Shown here piece by piece: positions 34,598-45,524 of a DNA stretch of 64,000 nt; position 1 is the first letter of the stretch, and each line of letters begins with the position of its first letter. Position numbers and translations under genes: made by a program. The stretch is taken from the NCBI GenBank assembly GCA_947179155.2, contig OX359278.1, positions 30,198,773-30,262,772 of the forward strand, given 5' to 3'. This DNA is from Hedera helix (Eukaryota; Streptophyta; Magnoliopsida; Apiales; Araliaceae). A model generated the notes under the pieces. The model had not been told where the DNA came from and made no database searches. It worked only from the letters and a program-made list of their open reading frames with translations.

Positions 34598-37134
34598 ACG
34601 CGCATTGCGCGCGCCGACAAAAACTTGGCCCCAAAACGGTGTCGTTTTAATGGCACCGTAACTGTCTTCCGCGCATAACGCGCGGATGAAATTTTTCTTG
34701 GACAAAACGACGCCGTTTTATGCTCCGCGTCCGACAGTGAACAGGGTCGCGCGCATTGCGCGGCACCCTCTTTTTCTTTCTCCTTAGCAGATTGTGAATA
34801 GTAATTTTAATACACCACTTTAATAAAAATTATACATTCAAGTAAGCTTTAAAAATTCAAAAAAATTACCAAACACTTAATCTCAATTTATAACATGAAA
34901 ATTTAATTTTTCATGATTTAATATTAAAATTTTTATAAAAAAAAATTTACATCACATAAACTACCACAAATCATAACTTTTTGTGTATAACTCCATTTTG
35001 AGTGATTCAAACTTTGTTTTTCTCATGATTTAATGTTCTATAATATTATAACATTAAATCTAAATTTTATAAAAATTAATTTCTTGTCATTACTTTGAGA
35101 ATTGATTTAACACCACCAATCACATGTTTTTAGCATAAAATTATACCAAAACACAAACCAAGTATATTAAACTCAAGTATGGCATAAATATTACTACAAC
35201 ACATTATTAACTATATTAATATGTTTATACTCACATGTTAGTTTATTTAATTAAAAACAAACAAACTACATTTAAAATAGCCATTACCTCATTTTAATGG
35301 CTATCTTCATTTTTCTTCCAAAATAGGTTGTGAAGGAGGATGGCATGAACCAAGAATTTCTTGTCCTTCCTTCTCCATGCTCTCTCTCAAAATACTTACT
35401 CTCCCAAGCTATTTCTCTCAAACTCTCTCTTTTGGAAGTTGGAAAAATAAATGAAATGTAATGTCTACCATTTCAAGTATACATGTAAAATTCTTAGATA
35501 TAAAAATTATATCTATAATTCATGATGTTCCTAGCTTGGATACTTGCACAAGAAATGGCTAAAGTACCTAAGTTGGTGAAAAGAAGCATGGCTAGTTGTA
35601 CAATATTTGTCCAAGCAAGTAAGCTATTAAACAATTAAAAGAAAAACAAAACAAAAACAATTTTGCTCTCCTACATACTATGCACGGCTGATGGACTTTT
35701 TGTCCCATAATGATTGTCACTTGCATTTTACTTTTTAATTAATTAATAGTTTAATTAAGTATTTTTCAAGTGGGCCAATCATTGGGCTTTAATTTAAAAT
35801 ACCAATTGGGCTTCTATTAAATTGTTTGGGCTACTAAATTGTCAAATTTTATTATTCTCCACTTGGGCTACTAATTGACCCATGTTGGGCTAATTTAATA
35901 ATTTACACATTAATTATTCAATCCATGATTAAATAAATAATTTGATTGAATAAATAATTAAATATTCTAACCCATAAGTATTAAATTACTAAATGGACTA
36001 ATAATATTATTAATAATATTTTACATTATTTACATTAATTAATTATCATATTAATTAATTTATAAAATTTAATTCACTCATTATATTCAATTTAATTGAA
36101 TATTTAATTAATGACAACTTGCCAATTATTTTGATATTAAAACTTTAGAGTGTGTTCGCTAATAATAATATATATAATCTATATATATTATTTATACACA
36201 TTACCTTACCTCGAAAACAATTTCACAATAAATTATGAAATTAAAATAAATACAATATATAATTTAATATATATTATTTAGGCCATAAATTAAATTATTT
36301 AATATATTTACATTAAATAATTCATTTCTCATCAATTATGGAAATAATTCCATTTACCCGAAAATACATTGAAATAATAATATATTTACTCAATTTCTTA
36401 TTTAAATAATTTATTTAATTATTTAATTAATATTACACAAATAATTGTATAATTAAATTTCTCACTCTCATAAATCATTTACAATGATTTATTTAATTAT
36501 AGAATATATTCATTTAATATATTCAATTACAATTTAAAATTTCTCAATTAATTTAAACCCTTTATATATATGTACATATATAAGAAATTAAATATTGTAC
36601 AATATATATAATTACTAATCTCCTTTAATTAATTCAACTACTTTATATAATTATAATTATATAATTTACATAATTATTCCTCACAAATAATTTATCAACA
36701 ATTATGCAAATTGTTGATAAATGAATAAATTAATTCCACAATAAACCTTTTAATTCAATTCGGATTAATTTAATATTAATCTATCTATTTATCACAATTT
36801 AATTAATCATTAAATTATGTTACAAAATATGCACGCATATATATTTATATATTCATATAAATACGTATTTAATTTACACGCAACCACGTCGCATAATTAC
36901 ATAACTCCACTAATTAATTCTCTTAATTTAATTAGACTTGCTGTTAGTCAAGTTTATTGAATTATCACTTTACTTGCTAACTTATCAAAAATTTTGATAT
37001 CACCATATCTAAGTTAGTCCGTTAAATTTAATTTGGACCTCTATTTATCTATCACTACTAGGTTATCAAACTCCAACCTTTATTAAATATTAAATATTTT
37101 ATTTCTAATTCATTTAAATATCCGGGATATTACA

Positions 37135-37394
37135 AAAATTCTTCGATCAGATCGAGTAGGTGAATACTTAAGCAATGAGTTTCTCGATTATCTAAAAGAA
37201 AATGGTATAATCTCACAATGGACTTCATTAGGCACACCACAATTGAATGATGTATCTGAAAGGAAAAATCGAACATTGTTGGACAAGGTTTGTTCCATGA
37301 TAAGTTTTACCGATCTTCTAGTTTTCTTTTAGGGTTACGGCCTAGAAACGGCTGCACACCTACTTAATAAAGTACCTTCAAACATTATCCCTAA
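37135..37394 (+). pseudogene. Ty1/copia integrase catalytic core, second part
   Basis: The copia reading resumes after the 28.5 kb insertion with the second catalytic Asp (LRSDRVGEYLS, about 37139-37170) and the catalytic Glu region (VSERKNRTLLD, about 37250-37285). A shift or stop lies near 37330. The reading continues through AAHLLNKVPSN to about 37390, where the CACTA transposon begins, and picks up again at 45525 (TSYEIWTGRKSS-like block). Confidence 0.85.
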
Positions 37395-37902
37395 CACTAC
37401 AAGAAATTAGGGATGTAGTGAAGAAAAATTTGTGAAGGAATTCATTCTTTCACATTATGAGTTTTCTAGCGAGGGAGCAATAAAGGAAAAGAATTTAGTG
37501 ACAATATAGTTATTATGAAAGAAACATCATTCACTATTTAGATTTTGTCTTTCGCAAAATTAAGATAGTAGAAAGATGTTTGGCGCCAATCTTTGATGAT
37601 AATTTGCAAAGAAAAATACTATTAATGAATGAATTATTACTCGCTATATATTATTGTTCAAAGTTTTTTTGCGAGAGATAATTGGTCACTATTTTGTTAA
37701 AATAAGTTTTTTAGAATTAATTATAGTGAATATAAATTGTATTATATATAAATACAATAAATTTTTTACAGTAGTAAATTTACTTTTAATAACACTTTTT
37801 AAGTAACTTACAATATTGGTTATTTCTTTTAATAAACTATATATAAAGTAAATAAGTTTACACTACTTTAAACTTTAAAATTTCATACATTGTTCATGAC
37901 AA

Positions 37903-37974
37903 AAAAAAAAAAAAAAAAAAAAAAAAAGGACAACAACACTTTTGTGGAATAGGTCACAAATGCTAAAAAAGATA

Positions 37975-38041
<67 letters not shown>
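37903..38041. repeat. Poly-A run and (TA)n(TG)n microsatellite
   Basis: A run of about 25 A (37903-37927), then roughly 16 TA units followed by about 15 TG units (37978-38041), in the left subterminal part of the CACTA element. Confidence 0.9.
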
Positions 38042-38042
<1 letters not shown>

Positions 38043-39149
38043 CTATAGAAAGAATTAAGTTTGAGTTTGTTTTTTAATTTATGATATAGTAAAATTCAAA
38101 TTGTAATGTAATTAATATTTTAATAAAAAAATTATTCTTAATAATAATTTTTAAGTAATATACAATATTAATTGTATTAATTATAATATTAAGTTACAAT
38201 ATTTTAAATTTTAAAATATTGAAAATTGACAATAAACAAAATTATAATAATTATGACTCTTTTTGTGGAACAGATTATAAATGTTAAAATATTACTTTTT
38301 TGTTCTACAAAAAAAAAATAGTTTGTTATAATTCATTTATAATATCCTAAAATTAAAATTTAGATTTATCTGCACATTTTTGAAATAATAATTTTACATA
38401 CAATATTACTTCTAAAAGAGTTTATTTTTTTAAATGTTATCAAACTCTTTTTTTTTTAAATAAAGTCCTTAATTTAGGAGTTGTGTGCGTCTAGAAAAAG
38501 GCTAAGGCGCGTATTCAATTAAGATTTTTAAAGACTTTTTTTAAGTGACAGACTTTTATAGAGTTCGTAAATTTTAATGACTTTTAAAGACTTTTTAAAA
38601 TGACTTTTAATGACTTTAAAGACTCAATGAAATAAGTGACAAACTTTTATAGATTTTTAGCCAAGACTTTGGTAGACTTTTGTATACTTCTAATATATTT
38701 TACAACTTTTATTAATTGTTAATTAGCTCATGTGTACAACCTCTCCCTCTTTTGTTTTCATGGACTAAAGGAAATTTTATTATTTCATTGAATTCTTATG
38801 GCATAAGATTTTATATATGTTGAAAGCCTTCATATTATTCTACTCATTTCATAATAAATTTGGATACTCGGATACCAATAAAACTTTAGAAGCTACAGAC
38901 GCAACAACACCAAAATTAATCTCATTTAACATTGGACTATATATACTTTATGTATATGCATGCGCACGTTTTTTGGTAGGAATACCAAACTCTGTTTTCA
39001 TAAAATAATATCATAATGAAAATCTATATGATCAAAATTCGTAAAACTTCATATATGTGAGTAAATTGCCAACAAATTATAGAAAATTTATCACAATTAA
39101 ACTTAGTAGGTGCCAAAATCTCTGTAATTACAAATGAAAAAATTCATAA

Positions 39150-39662
39150 TAATTCAAAAAAAAAATTAGAATTCGAAAACTCATACCCTTATTACCGGTC
39201 ATTGTTATTATTATGCTCGACATCTCTCCACATGTTAGAAGCTATACCAGTCCTCCATTCATTAACATTCTCTCGTTGTTGCTATTGAGTTTCAAAAATT
39301 TGTTCCAAATTATCTCCTTGATTGACTGGTAACGCTGAAAATGTTGAAGACTCGTTATCTAATTCAATAGGAAATTCATCTGAACGACACTCCTTACGAA
39401 GAAAATTATGGAGTCCTACACAAGCTAGTACCAACTTTGCTTGAGTTTTATAAAGAAATAAAGAATCTCGATTTAAATATACCAAATATTCTCTCAATTA
39501 CGTTCCTTAAGGAAGCATGACGAAGATTGAACAACTCAATTGTATTTTTGGGGTCACGACCTTGGTCAGCAAAATCTTGAAGATGATATCGAACACCTCA
39601 AAAAGGAGTTAAAAATTGGCGCCAATTTGGGAATCCACAATCCACCAAGATAAACTTACCTA
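39150..39662 (-). pseudogene. PIF/Harbinger transposase C-terminal remnant
   Basis: On the - strand, from about 39655 downwards: VDCGFPNWRQFLTPF, then (after a shift) GVRYHLQDFADQGRD, ELFNLRHASLRNVIER and IFGIFKSRF. These are hallmark blocks of the DDE_Tnp_4 transposases of PIF/Harbinger elements and HARBI1. An open stretch (39282-39497) gives LVLACVGLHNFLRKECRSDE. After a TAG at 39282 the reading continues in the same frame with ENVNEWRTG...MWRDV, the usual C-terminus. At least one frameshift and two stops make it inactive. The N-terminal part with the first catalytic residues is absent or not recognisable. Confidence 0.85.
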
Positions 39663-40286
39663 ATTATATGCCATTTAAAAAATCACTATGAAATGTGGGA
39701 TTTAATATCAAACAAATAAAATGAAAAACAAGATAAGTACACACCTTGTGCGGGGGGAAAAAAGTGCAAGCAAAATAATTCAATGAAAAGGGTAAACCAA
39801 AATAAGAGATTTTTTTTTCTTAATTAATTCAACAAGGGTTGGAGGCTAAGAAGAGGCGGTAGATTAACAACAATGATAATTATTATTGTAAAATGTATTT
39901 ACTCCCTTATCCAAGTCCAAAACCTAAATATCTAATCCTGAATGAATATACACACACACCATGACAAGTTTTTAACAAAGTGCGTGCGAGTCTGTTTGAC
40001 CATATAACCGCAAAAAGAATCAACAGCTAGGGAATGATGGCTTTATGGTGAATAGGATTACAAAAAACACCTTAACCACGCACAATTAACATAACAACGT
40101 TTTGTTTACAAATAATTTAAATTGCTGGTGGAATTAATTAAGCTTCAGATAATTAATATAAGCATGAGGGCTTTCATGCATATGTACTGAGTTGAATTTG
40201 ATACTTGATTAATAATAAAGAAATTAAAATACATAAAAGGAGTCTCTCATATTCAAAATGGAAAATAAATACCCTTACAACGATAT

Positions 40287-40288
<2 letters not shown>

Positions 40289-40362
<74 letters not shown>
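40289..40362. repeat. (TA)n microsatellite
   Basis: About 37 TA units inside the Harbinger element. An alternating Ile-Tyr ORF (40205-40576) runs through it by chance. Confidence 0.95.
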
Positions 40363-40365
<3 letters not shown>

Positions 40366-40384
40366 TCAAAAACAACTATTTAGC

Positions 40385-40576
40385 ATGGAGTTAGACCATT
40401 CAAAAGCAAGCTTTCTACCGCCTTTGGAAGTTGAATGCCTTGATAGAGAAGCTATATGCAATGAAAGATTACTGAATAAAATCATATTAAAAGGAAAATT
40501 GAAATTATGGTTACCCCTGTTGATTTCTCTTTCTGGCCTCACTGTTTCTCTCGGCTGCTTGTCAAGCAAAGTGTAG
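40385..40576 (+). CDS. Small unrecognised ORF inside the Harbinger element
   Basis: Counted from the ATG after the microsatellite, this encodes about 63 residues (start MELDHSKASFLPPLEVECLD) with a hydrophobic C-terminal half (LWLPLLISLSGLTVSLGCL) that could be one membrane segment. I do not recognise it. It has no support beyond being open, and it may be a captured fragment or chance. Confidence 0.2.
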   Translation: MELDHSKASFLPPLEVECLDREAICNERLLNKIILKGKLKLWLPLLISLSGLTVSLGCLSSKV

Positions 40577-41420
40577 AGGGAGTAAAACTATAAAGGGTTT
40601 AATGTTATGTAGACCCTGAAACCTGTTTCTGGGCATATTTTTGGGCTTATTAAAAATTATTTTTAGAGCAGTATTCACGTTTAATGGCCCAACTTTGCAA
40701 TTCTACGCAGCAAGAAGAAAGTTCTAACGCAGAAAGGAAATTAGCTATTACGGCAAGAGGGAATTCTTTTGATTTAGTTAGGATTGTCAATCAATTATAT
40801 AATTAATTTCAGCATCTCCAGAGATATCTAACTGAATAATCTCGAAATTTCAACCTGGTATATCTTTTTATTTTCATTTTCTGTTAGCGACATATGTTAT
40901 AAGTCGAGTATTTGGTCATAAATGTGTTGACACTTCTAATAATCGTGTATTGACTTGAATAATGCATGATGCGTGCAACGGTCAAATACATTGGGAATTT
41001 AGGATTTGATTTTATTGTAGACAAAATTATTTTTTATATTTATAGATAAATATTTTAATTATAAAAAAACTAGAGTGAAATAGTAAAATTAAAATACAAT
41101 ATACTTTTTTCGTTCCAAAATTTGAAATACAATTTGAAAAAAGAACTTTTAGAAATAATTTTATATACACAAATGTAATATTAACTAAGGATTTAGTATT
41201 GTAAGTTATATGTTAGAAATGATAGCAAAATTATACTTTGTTCGTACTATTTTAAATTTTAAAATAGAAAGAAATGAAAGAAGATTTTAATTTTTTTTAT
41301 ATATATTTATCATAACTATATATATTATAACACTTCGTTATTTTTAGGGTACTATACATGAAACAAAAATATATCTTTAATATCCATTAATTTTATCTCA
41401 TTCTTTTTGTACGAGAGAGG

Positions 41421-41426
<6 letters not shown>

Positions 41427-41463
<37 letters not shown>
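41427..41463. repeat. (ATT)n microsatellite
   Basis: About 12 ATT units in the right half of the Harbinger element. Confidence 0.95.
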
Positions 41464-41464
<1 letters not shown>

Positions 41465-42223
41465 TCTAGTCATTTGTCCTATTTGTCTTATTGGGTCGAA
41501 TGTGGTCATGATTCATGAACCAGACGAAGCTCTATGCATGGCGTCATTCTACTCATTTTTTTCGGCGATAATAATTAAAGCTACATATATGGTTTACAAC
41601 AACAGGAAAAATACGCAGTAGCTTAAATACGCAGATAAGGTAATTCCACAATAATAATGTAATCTAATTCTAAGTTACAGAAAGAATACACAGTAGCTTG
41701 ACTCCTATAAAAGTTTGCAATCATTAACGTGATGATTATGTATGTGAAAGTTGGAACGTAATAATAATCTTCTCTCTTTCTCAAATATTTAAAAGTTTTT
41801 GAAAATCTTTGGAAATAATGCAAGACTTTGAATATGAGTATCTCTTGTTCTAAAGTGTATCAAACTCCACCATTTGATAGAAATCTAAAAAATCTATAAT
41901 TTTTTAAATATCAAAATACTTTTATAGACTTTATAAAAGTCTCAATCCAATACCACCTAACTTTTAAAGACATTACAAAAATTATAATTGAATACTACTA
42001 AATATTTATAAACTCTTTAAATGTCTTGATTGAATACAACCAAATATTTAAAATCTTTAAAAGTCTTTTTAAGTCCTTAAAAATCCTAATAGAATACACC
42101 CCCTTAGGCAAATAAAGACCAATTTGAGTTTCTCTTTTCTCCCTTGGCTAAAATTACTTGTCGATGTTTCATTATTGAGGGAGATGGGCTTAACTGATCA
42201 CAATCATCATCGTCACCACTACC

Positions 42224-42506
42224 ATGGCACCGATGTCAACATCATTGCTTCCAAAATTATCTTTAGCTTCTCCTTCATCATCATCACTCCCATCATCCGC
42301 AAACCCTAACCCTAAATCTCCAACCTCACAATCACAATCACAACCATCACCTCAAAATTCTCAATCTAGACTACCTTTTAACAGACCATCTTGGGCACAA
42401 CAGCAACAATCCCATCCCCATTTTTCTCATTTGGCTTCTTCTCCTTCCCTTCCGCCTATACCGCCCTTTTCGTCCTCCGCTCCACCTTCAGTTTCACCAT
42501 TTTTAG
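42224..42506 (+). pseudogene. Gene-like first exon carried by the CACTA element
   Basis: An ATG in good context opens a stretch of about 94 residues rich in Ser, Pro, Gln and Asn (start MAPMSTSLLPKLSLASPSSS), ending at a plausible splice donor (AG followed by GTTTGTTTTC at 42507). Base composition is clearly less AT-rich than the flanks. Such low-complexity N-termini occur in plant nuclear regulators and organelle-targeted proteins, so the family cannot be named from this. CACTA elements are known to capture host exons, which is the most likely origin. No transposase domain is present. The ORF as read through the donor ends at 42553. Confidence 0.45.
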
Positions 42507-44599
42507 GTTTGTTTTCTTTCTCAAAGAATATCAAATTCACCATTTTTATATAAATTTAGGATTCGATGGTAAACATCAAATTGTTCATTGGGTTTTCCTT
42601 TGCTTTTGTTGGTAAATTTTATGTGTAAGGAGTAAAATCAGCCCACGATTTGGGTTCTCAATCTTCCAGGATTTAGCTTCCATTTGCTTTAGCTTCTTTG
42701 TTCAGAAGGTAAGAATTTCATTATGATTTTCTTATTGCTTTTCATTTTATGAAAGTTTTGTTTTATATATTGATGAAATTGAATTGGGTTTTCAATATCA
42801 TTTTTTGAAATTTGTTCTCTGTTTGGTTCCCTAATTTTTTACCCTTTCTCTACTTGGCTAAATTTCATTGTTGGTCCTAATTTGATATTTTAAGCTGGAT
42901 TCTTACACTCAATGCATCACAAAATAAATATTTAAAAAGTAAAGCTCCAGTACTATGGTTACACAGATATAGGGGAGTTTAGTTTTATCCATGTCCATAT
43001 TTTTCACGGTTTTTCCCTCTCATTGTATTATGTTTATAAAGTTGCTGCGTTAAAGGTTTCTGTTTTGTTTCTTTAAGAAATATATAGTTACTTTTGTTGA
43101 CTAAACTGCATTTAGTCTAATTCAGTGACACTAGATTGTGACACTTGAGTTAGACATTTCCTTAACTAACACATGGTTGCAGGTCATATATCCTTGTGTT
43201 GAACTTGTGCTAAAGCAACCTGAGGTCCATATACATTATTAGAGCCAGTGTATATTTTACATTTACTGGTCTGTCATTTACTGATCTATACAAGTCGGTA
43301 GGATGCTGTACTAGGGACAGTTCCAGACTTATGTCCCTAGGATGTTTAAACATTGATGTGTTCATATGGTTACTAAAAAGTAGAAAATGTGCCATTGATG
43401 CAGTCATAATATGATAAGTTATCTGCAACTGATCTTTATTTAGCTATTTATGTAGTGTATTCTAAAGGTAGCTTATGGTCAAAACTTTTGGGACTCACTT
43501 GCCTGCGGGTCAGGGTTCTATGCAGGATTGAATTTATACTAGATGTAGTGTTAGCTAAGCTCCGACATGTAATTCCTTGGAAATTCCTGTTATTTCTTTC
43601 TCTCGACTCTTCACATTTGAGTCATTTGATAAATTCATTTTATGTATTTAAGCATATTTGACTTGACCCACTTTTAAGTTTACGACGTTAGCAAATAGTT
43701 TGATTAAGCAGAGAGAAGAATTACTAAATATATACACATCATTGCTTAATTTATATTTTTGATTTTCTTATGTAATATTTTTATAGCACAGGGTGTCTAC
43801 TATTATTTCTATCAAATATTTAGGAACAAGGCCAAATTAGTTGCACTTGAACATCTGAATAAAGGGATGGAGATGGAACAGCTGGGAGGTTCTCATCACT
43901 TGTGGTGACTACTTTATCTGGGTAAATTATTTTTCTTAGCAAGTATCCTTGGCTAATTATTAGTAACTGAACTCTCAGTATGTAACCTTTCATATTTCTT
44001 GATTAAATTGATTGTGGAAAATTACTTGCATCGACCATTGTTGATATTGATGCTTGTATTTATACTAGATATCTACAATTCACATGTTCGTACTCTGTTC
44101 AAAATTCAACAATGCCCAAGTATTCTACTATCTATTAACTGTTGAAATTCGTATAAAAACTATTTAAAATTTTGTGTTTCATGGTAATTGTTGATCTGTT
44201 TCACTTACGATGCTCGCATAGCACTTTGTTGAAGCATTCTAAACAACTATAGATCTAGAAATTGAAAAAGAAATGTACATATGCTTCTGATGTTTTGTTT
44301 TTGAGATTGTTGAAACCATCTCCCTAATTCTTGGTAGATTTTAATATGTATTTACCATTATTGTACTCTTTTCTCTACATCTCGACAGCAATGTAAAGAA
44401 ATTCCGTTAACTCAATAAGACTATCATATTGTAGTCGATAGGCCTGAAATGAGTTATTAATGAAGCGACGATATTTTGGCCTATAGCGACGGTCGAAGAC
44501 TCGCTGTAAGCCAAATTTTTAGTAGTGCTCTCTATCTTAATTTAAGTTCACCAGTTTCATCTTTTCTTATTTCTCATCTCATTGAAATTGAATTTTGGT
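42507..44599 (+). other. Intron-like sequence with short exon-like islands in the CACTA element
   Basis: T-rich sequence typical of plant introns, with possible acceptors near 43183 (GGTTGCAG) and 43790 (ATAGCACAG). After the second comes a short open stretch (VYYYFYQIFRNKAKLVALEHL) ending with a stop near 43908. I cannot connect these into one protein with confidence. Confidence 0.3.
44460..44527 (-). mobile_element. Orphan CACTA-type terminus
   Basis: On the - strand the stretch begins CACTACTAAAAATTTGGCTT and continues with GCGA/CGTCGC-rich words, the layout of a second CACTA family's end with its subterminal repeats. I found no matching opposite end nearby, so it may be a deletion remnant or a very short derivative nested in the larger CACTA element. 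Confidence 0.45.
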
Positions 44600-44680
44600 G
44601 TCTCTTGCAGCATGAAGTTTACAGGCCCAACCTTGATTTTCTTGAAAAAAATGATGATGAAGTTGCTGGCCTAACATGAC
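44600..44680 (+). pseudogene. Possible last exon of the captured gene
   Basis: After a strong acceptor (TTTTGGTGTCTCTTGCAG, ending near 44610) the reading HEVYRPNLDFLEKNDDEVAG leads to a TGA at 44677. The charged, low-repeat sequence looks like real coding sequence, but I do not recognise the family. Confidence 0.35.
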
Positions 44681-44933
44681 ACATTTTATTGCTTCAAGTT
44701 TGTTATTATTCTTTCAGTTTTCTTATGTTAGTTAATAAATATTGTAGGTACTATGGTCCTTAGGAGACTAAGATACAAATACAAATTATGTAATTATTGT
44801 GACTTGAGCATTATCTATTTATATGTGGAGTATTAGTTTTATTAGCTCTTTATGCATTAGTTTATCAATTAGTTTGAAACAAGTATGACATTTATATTTA
44901 CTTAAAATATTAAATTTAATATTTATTATAGAG

Positions 44934-44936
<3 letters not shown>

Positions 44937-45017
<81 letters not shown>
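44937..45017. repeat. (AAT)n microsatellite
   Basis: About 27 AAT units near the right end of the CACTA element. On the - strand it produces a poly-Leu ORF without meaning. Confidence 0.95.
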
Positions 45018-45018
<1 letters not shown>

Positions 45019-45524
45019 TGAAATCACTGATTTGAAAATTAATTATAATTTGCAATGAATTTTGATTATTTAGCAATTACTTTCTTTTTTACAAATTTAT
45101 AATTTGTGAAAGAATTTTTCTCACTAAATTGAAGAAAAAATCTCAATTTATAGTTAGTGAAGGAAAATATTCTCTTGTTAAATAAATTAATTTGTCACAA
45201 TATATTATTTGTGAGGGAATAAAGTTATTGACTAATTTCAAATAGTCCTTCTTAAAATATTATTTGTGAAGAAACCACTCTTTCACTAAATAACAATATT
45301 CCATTATCAAATATAATTTGTGAATAAAAAGTTATTCACAATATATTTTCCTTCACAAAAAAATATATAGTCATTACTTAGCAAATGATACCATATTGCG
45401 AGGAACTCTAATGAGAGTAATTGCATGAAGGATATATTTCTTCGCAATAAATCTACTGTGAATGATATATTATGTCTTGTGAATGATTTGTCCTTCACTA
45501 AATGCCCTTTTTGGTGTAGTGTAA

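Larger units (their letters stand above)
8657..37134 (-). mobile_element. Non-coding giant Ty3/gypsy-type element (LARD-like), - strand
   Basis: A 28.5 kb insertion with a perfect 5 bp duplication AAAAT (8652-8656 and 37135-37139). Two closely similar LTRs of about 4.7 kb bound it. Orientation comes from the primer site next to the right LTR (complementary reading TTGGTATCAGAGC, matching initiator tRNA-Met) and the polypurine tract next to the left one. After removing nested insertions (15158-19570 and 22288-34597), only about 2.3 kb of interior remains, with no gag or pol. It fits a large retrotransposon derivative that depends on an autonomous partner. The motif GGGGACGAAAT just before the polypurine tract is typical of Tekay/Del-type gypsy elements, which is my tentative assignment. 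Confidence 0.85.
20112..37134 (-). mobile_element. 5' LTR of the giant gypsy derivative, split by a Tat element
   Basis: Two blocks (20112-22287 and 34603-37134) align in order with 8657-13365. The break is the Tat-like element 22288-34597 with its ACGCG duplication. The uninterrupted left LTR reads ...GATGACGCGCATTGCG..., the exact empty site. Differences from the 3' LTR are scattered single bases, clearly more than between the Tat LTRs, so the Tat element inserted later. Confidence 0.92.
38506..42103. mobile_element. PIF/Harbinger DNA transposon nested in the CACTA element
   Basis: The left end GGCGCGTATTCAATTAAGAT and the right end (inverted: GGGGGTGTATTCTATTAGGAT) are imperfect terminal inverted repeats. 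Both continue inward with repeats of AAAGACTTTTTAA-type words over about 100-200 bp. The flanking 3 bp are TAA on the left and TTA on the right, consistent with the TWA target of this superfamily but not identical. A transposase remnant of the right family lies inside on the - strand. The second (MYB-like) Harbinger gene was not seen. Confidence 0.8.
37395..45521. mobile_element. CACTA (En/Spm-type) DNA transposon, non-autonomous
   Basis: Starts CACTACAAGAAATTAGG at 37395 and ends CCTTTTTGGTGTAGTG at 45521, giving inverted CACTA termini, with a perfect 3 bp duplication TAA (37392-37394 and 45522-45524), as this superfamily makes. Subterminal regions carry repeated words such as TTTGTGAAGGAA and TTCACTA in both orientations (37400-37700 and 45100-45500). 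No tnp2-type transposase is visible. The interior holds a PIF/Harbinger element (38506-42103) and, to its right, gene-like sequence with possible exons (42224-42506 and about 44600-44680). Non-coding AT-rich sequence fills the rest. Confidence 0.9.

Noticed and set aside
40205..40383. Ile-Tyr repeat peptide
   Set aside because: Translation of a (TA)n microsatellite.
44819..45076. Poly-Leu ORF as a membrane protein
   Set aside because: Translation of the (AAT)n microsatellite on the - strand.
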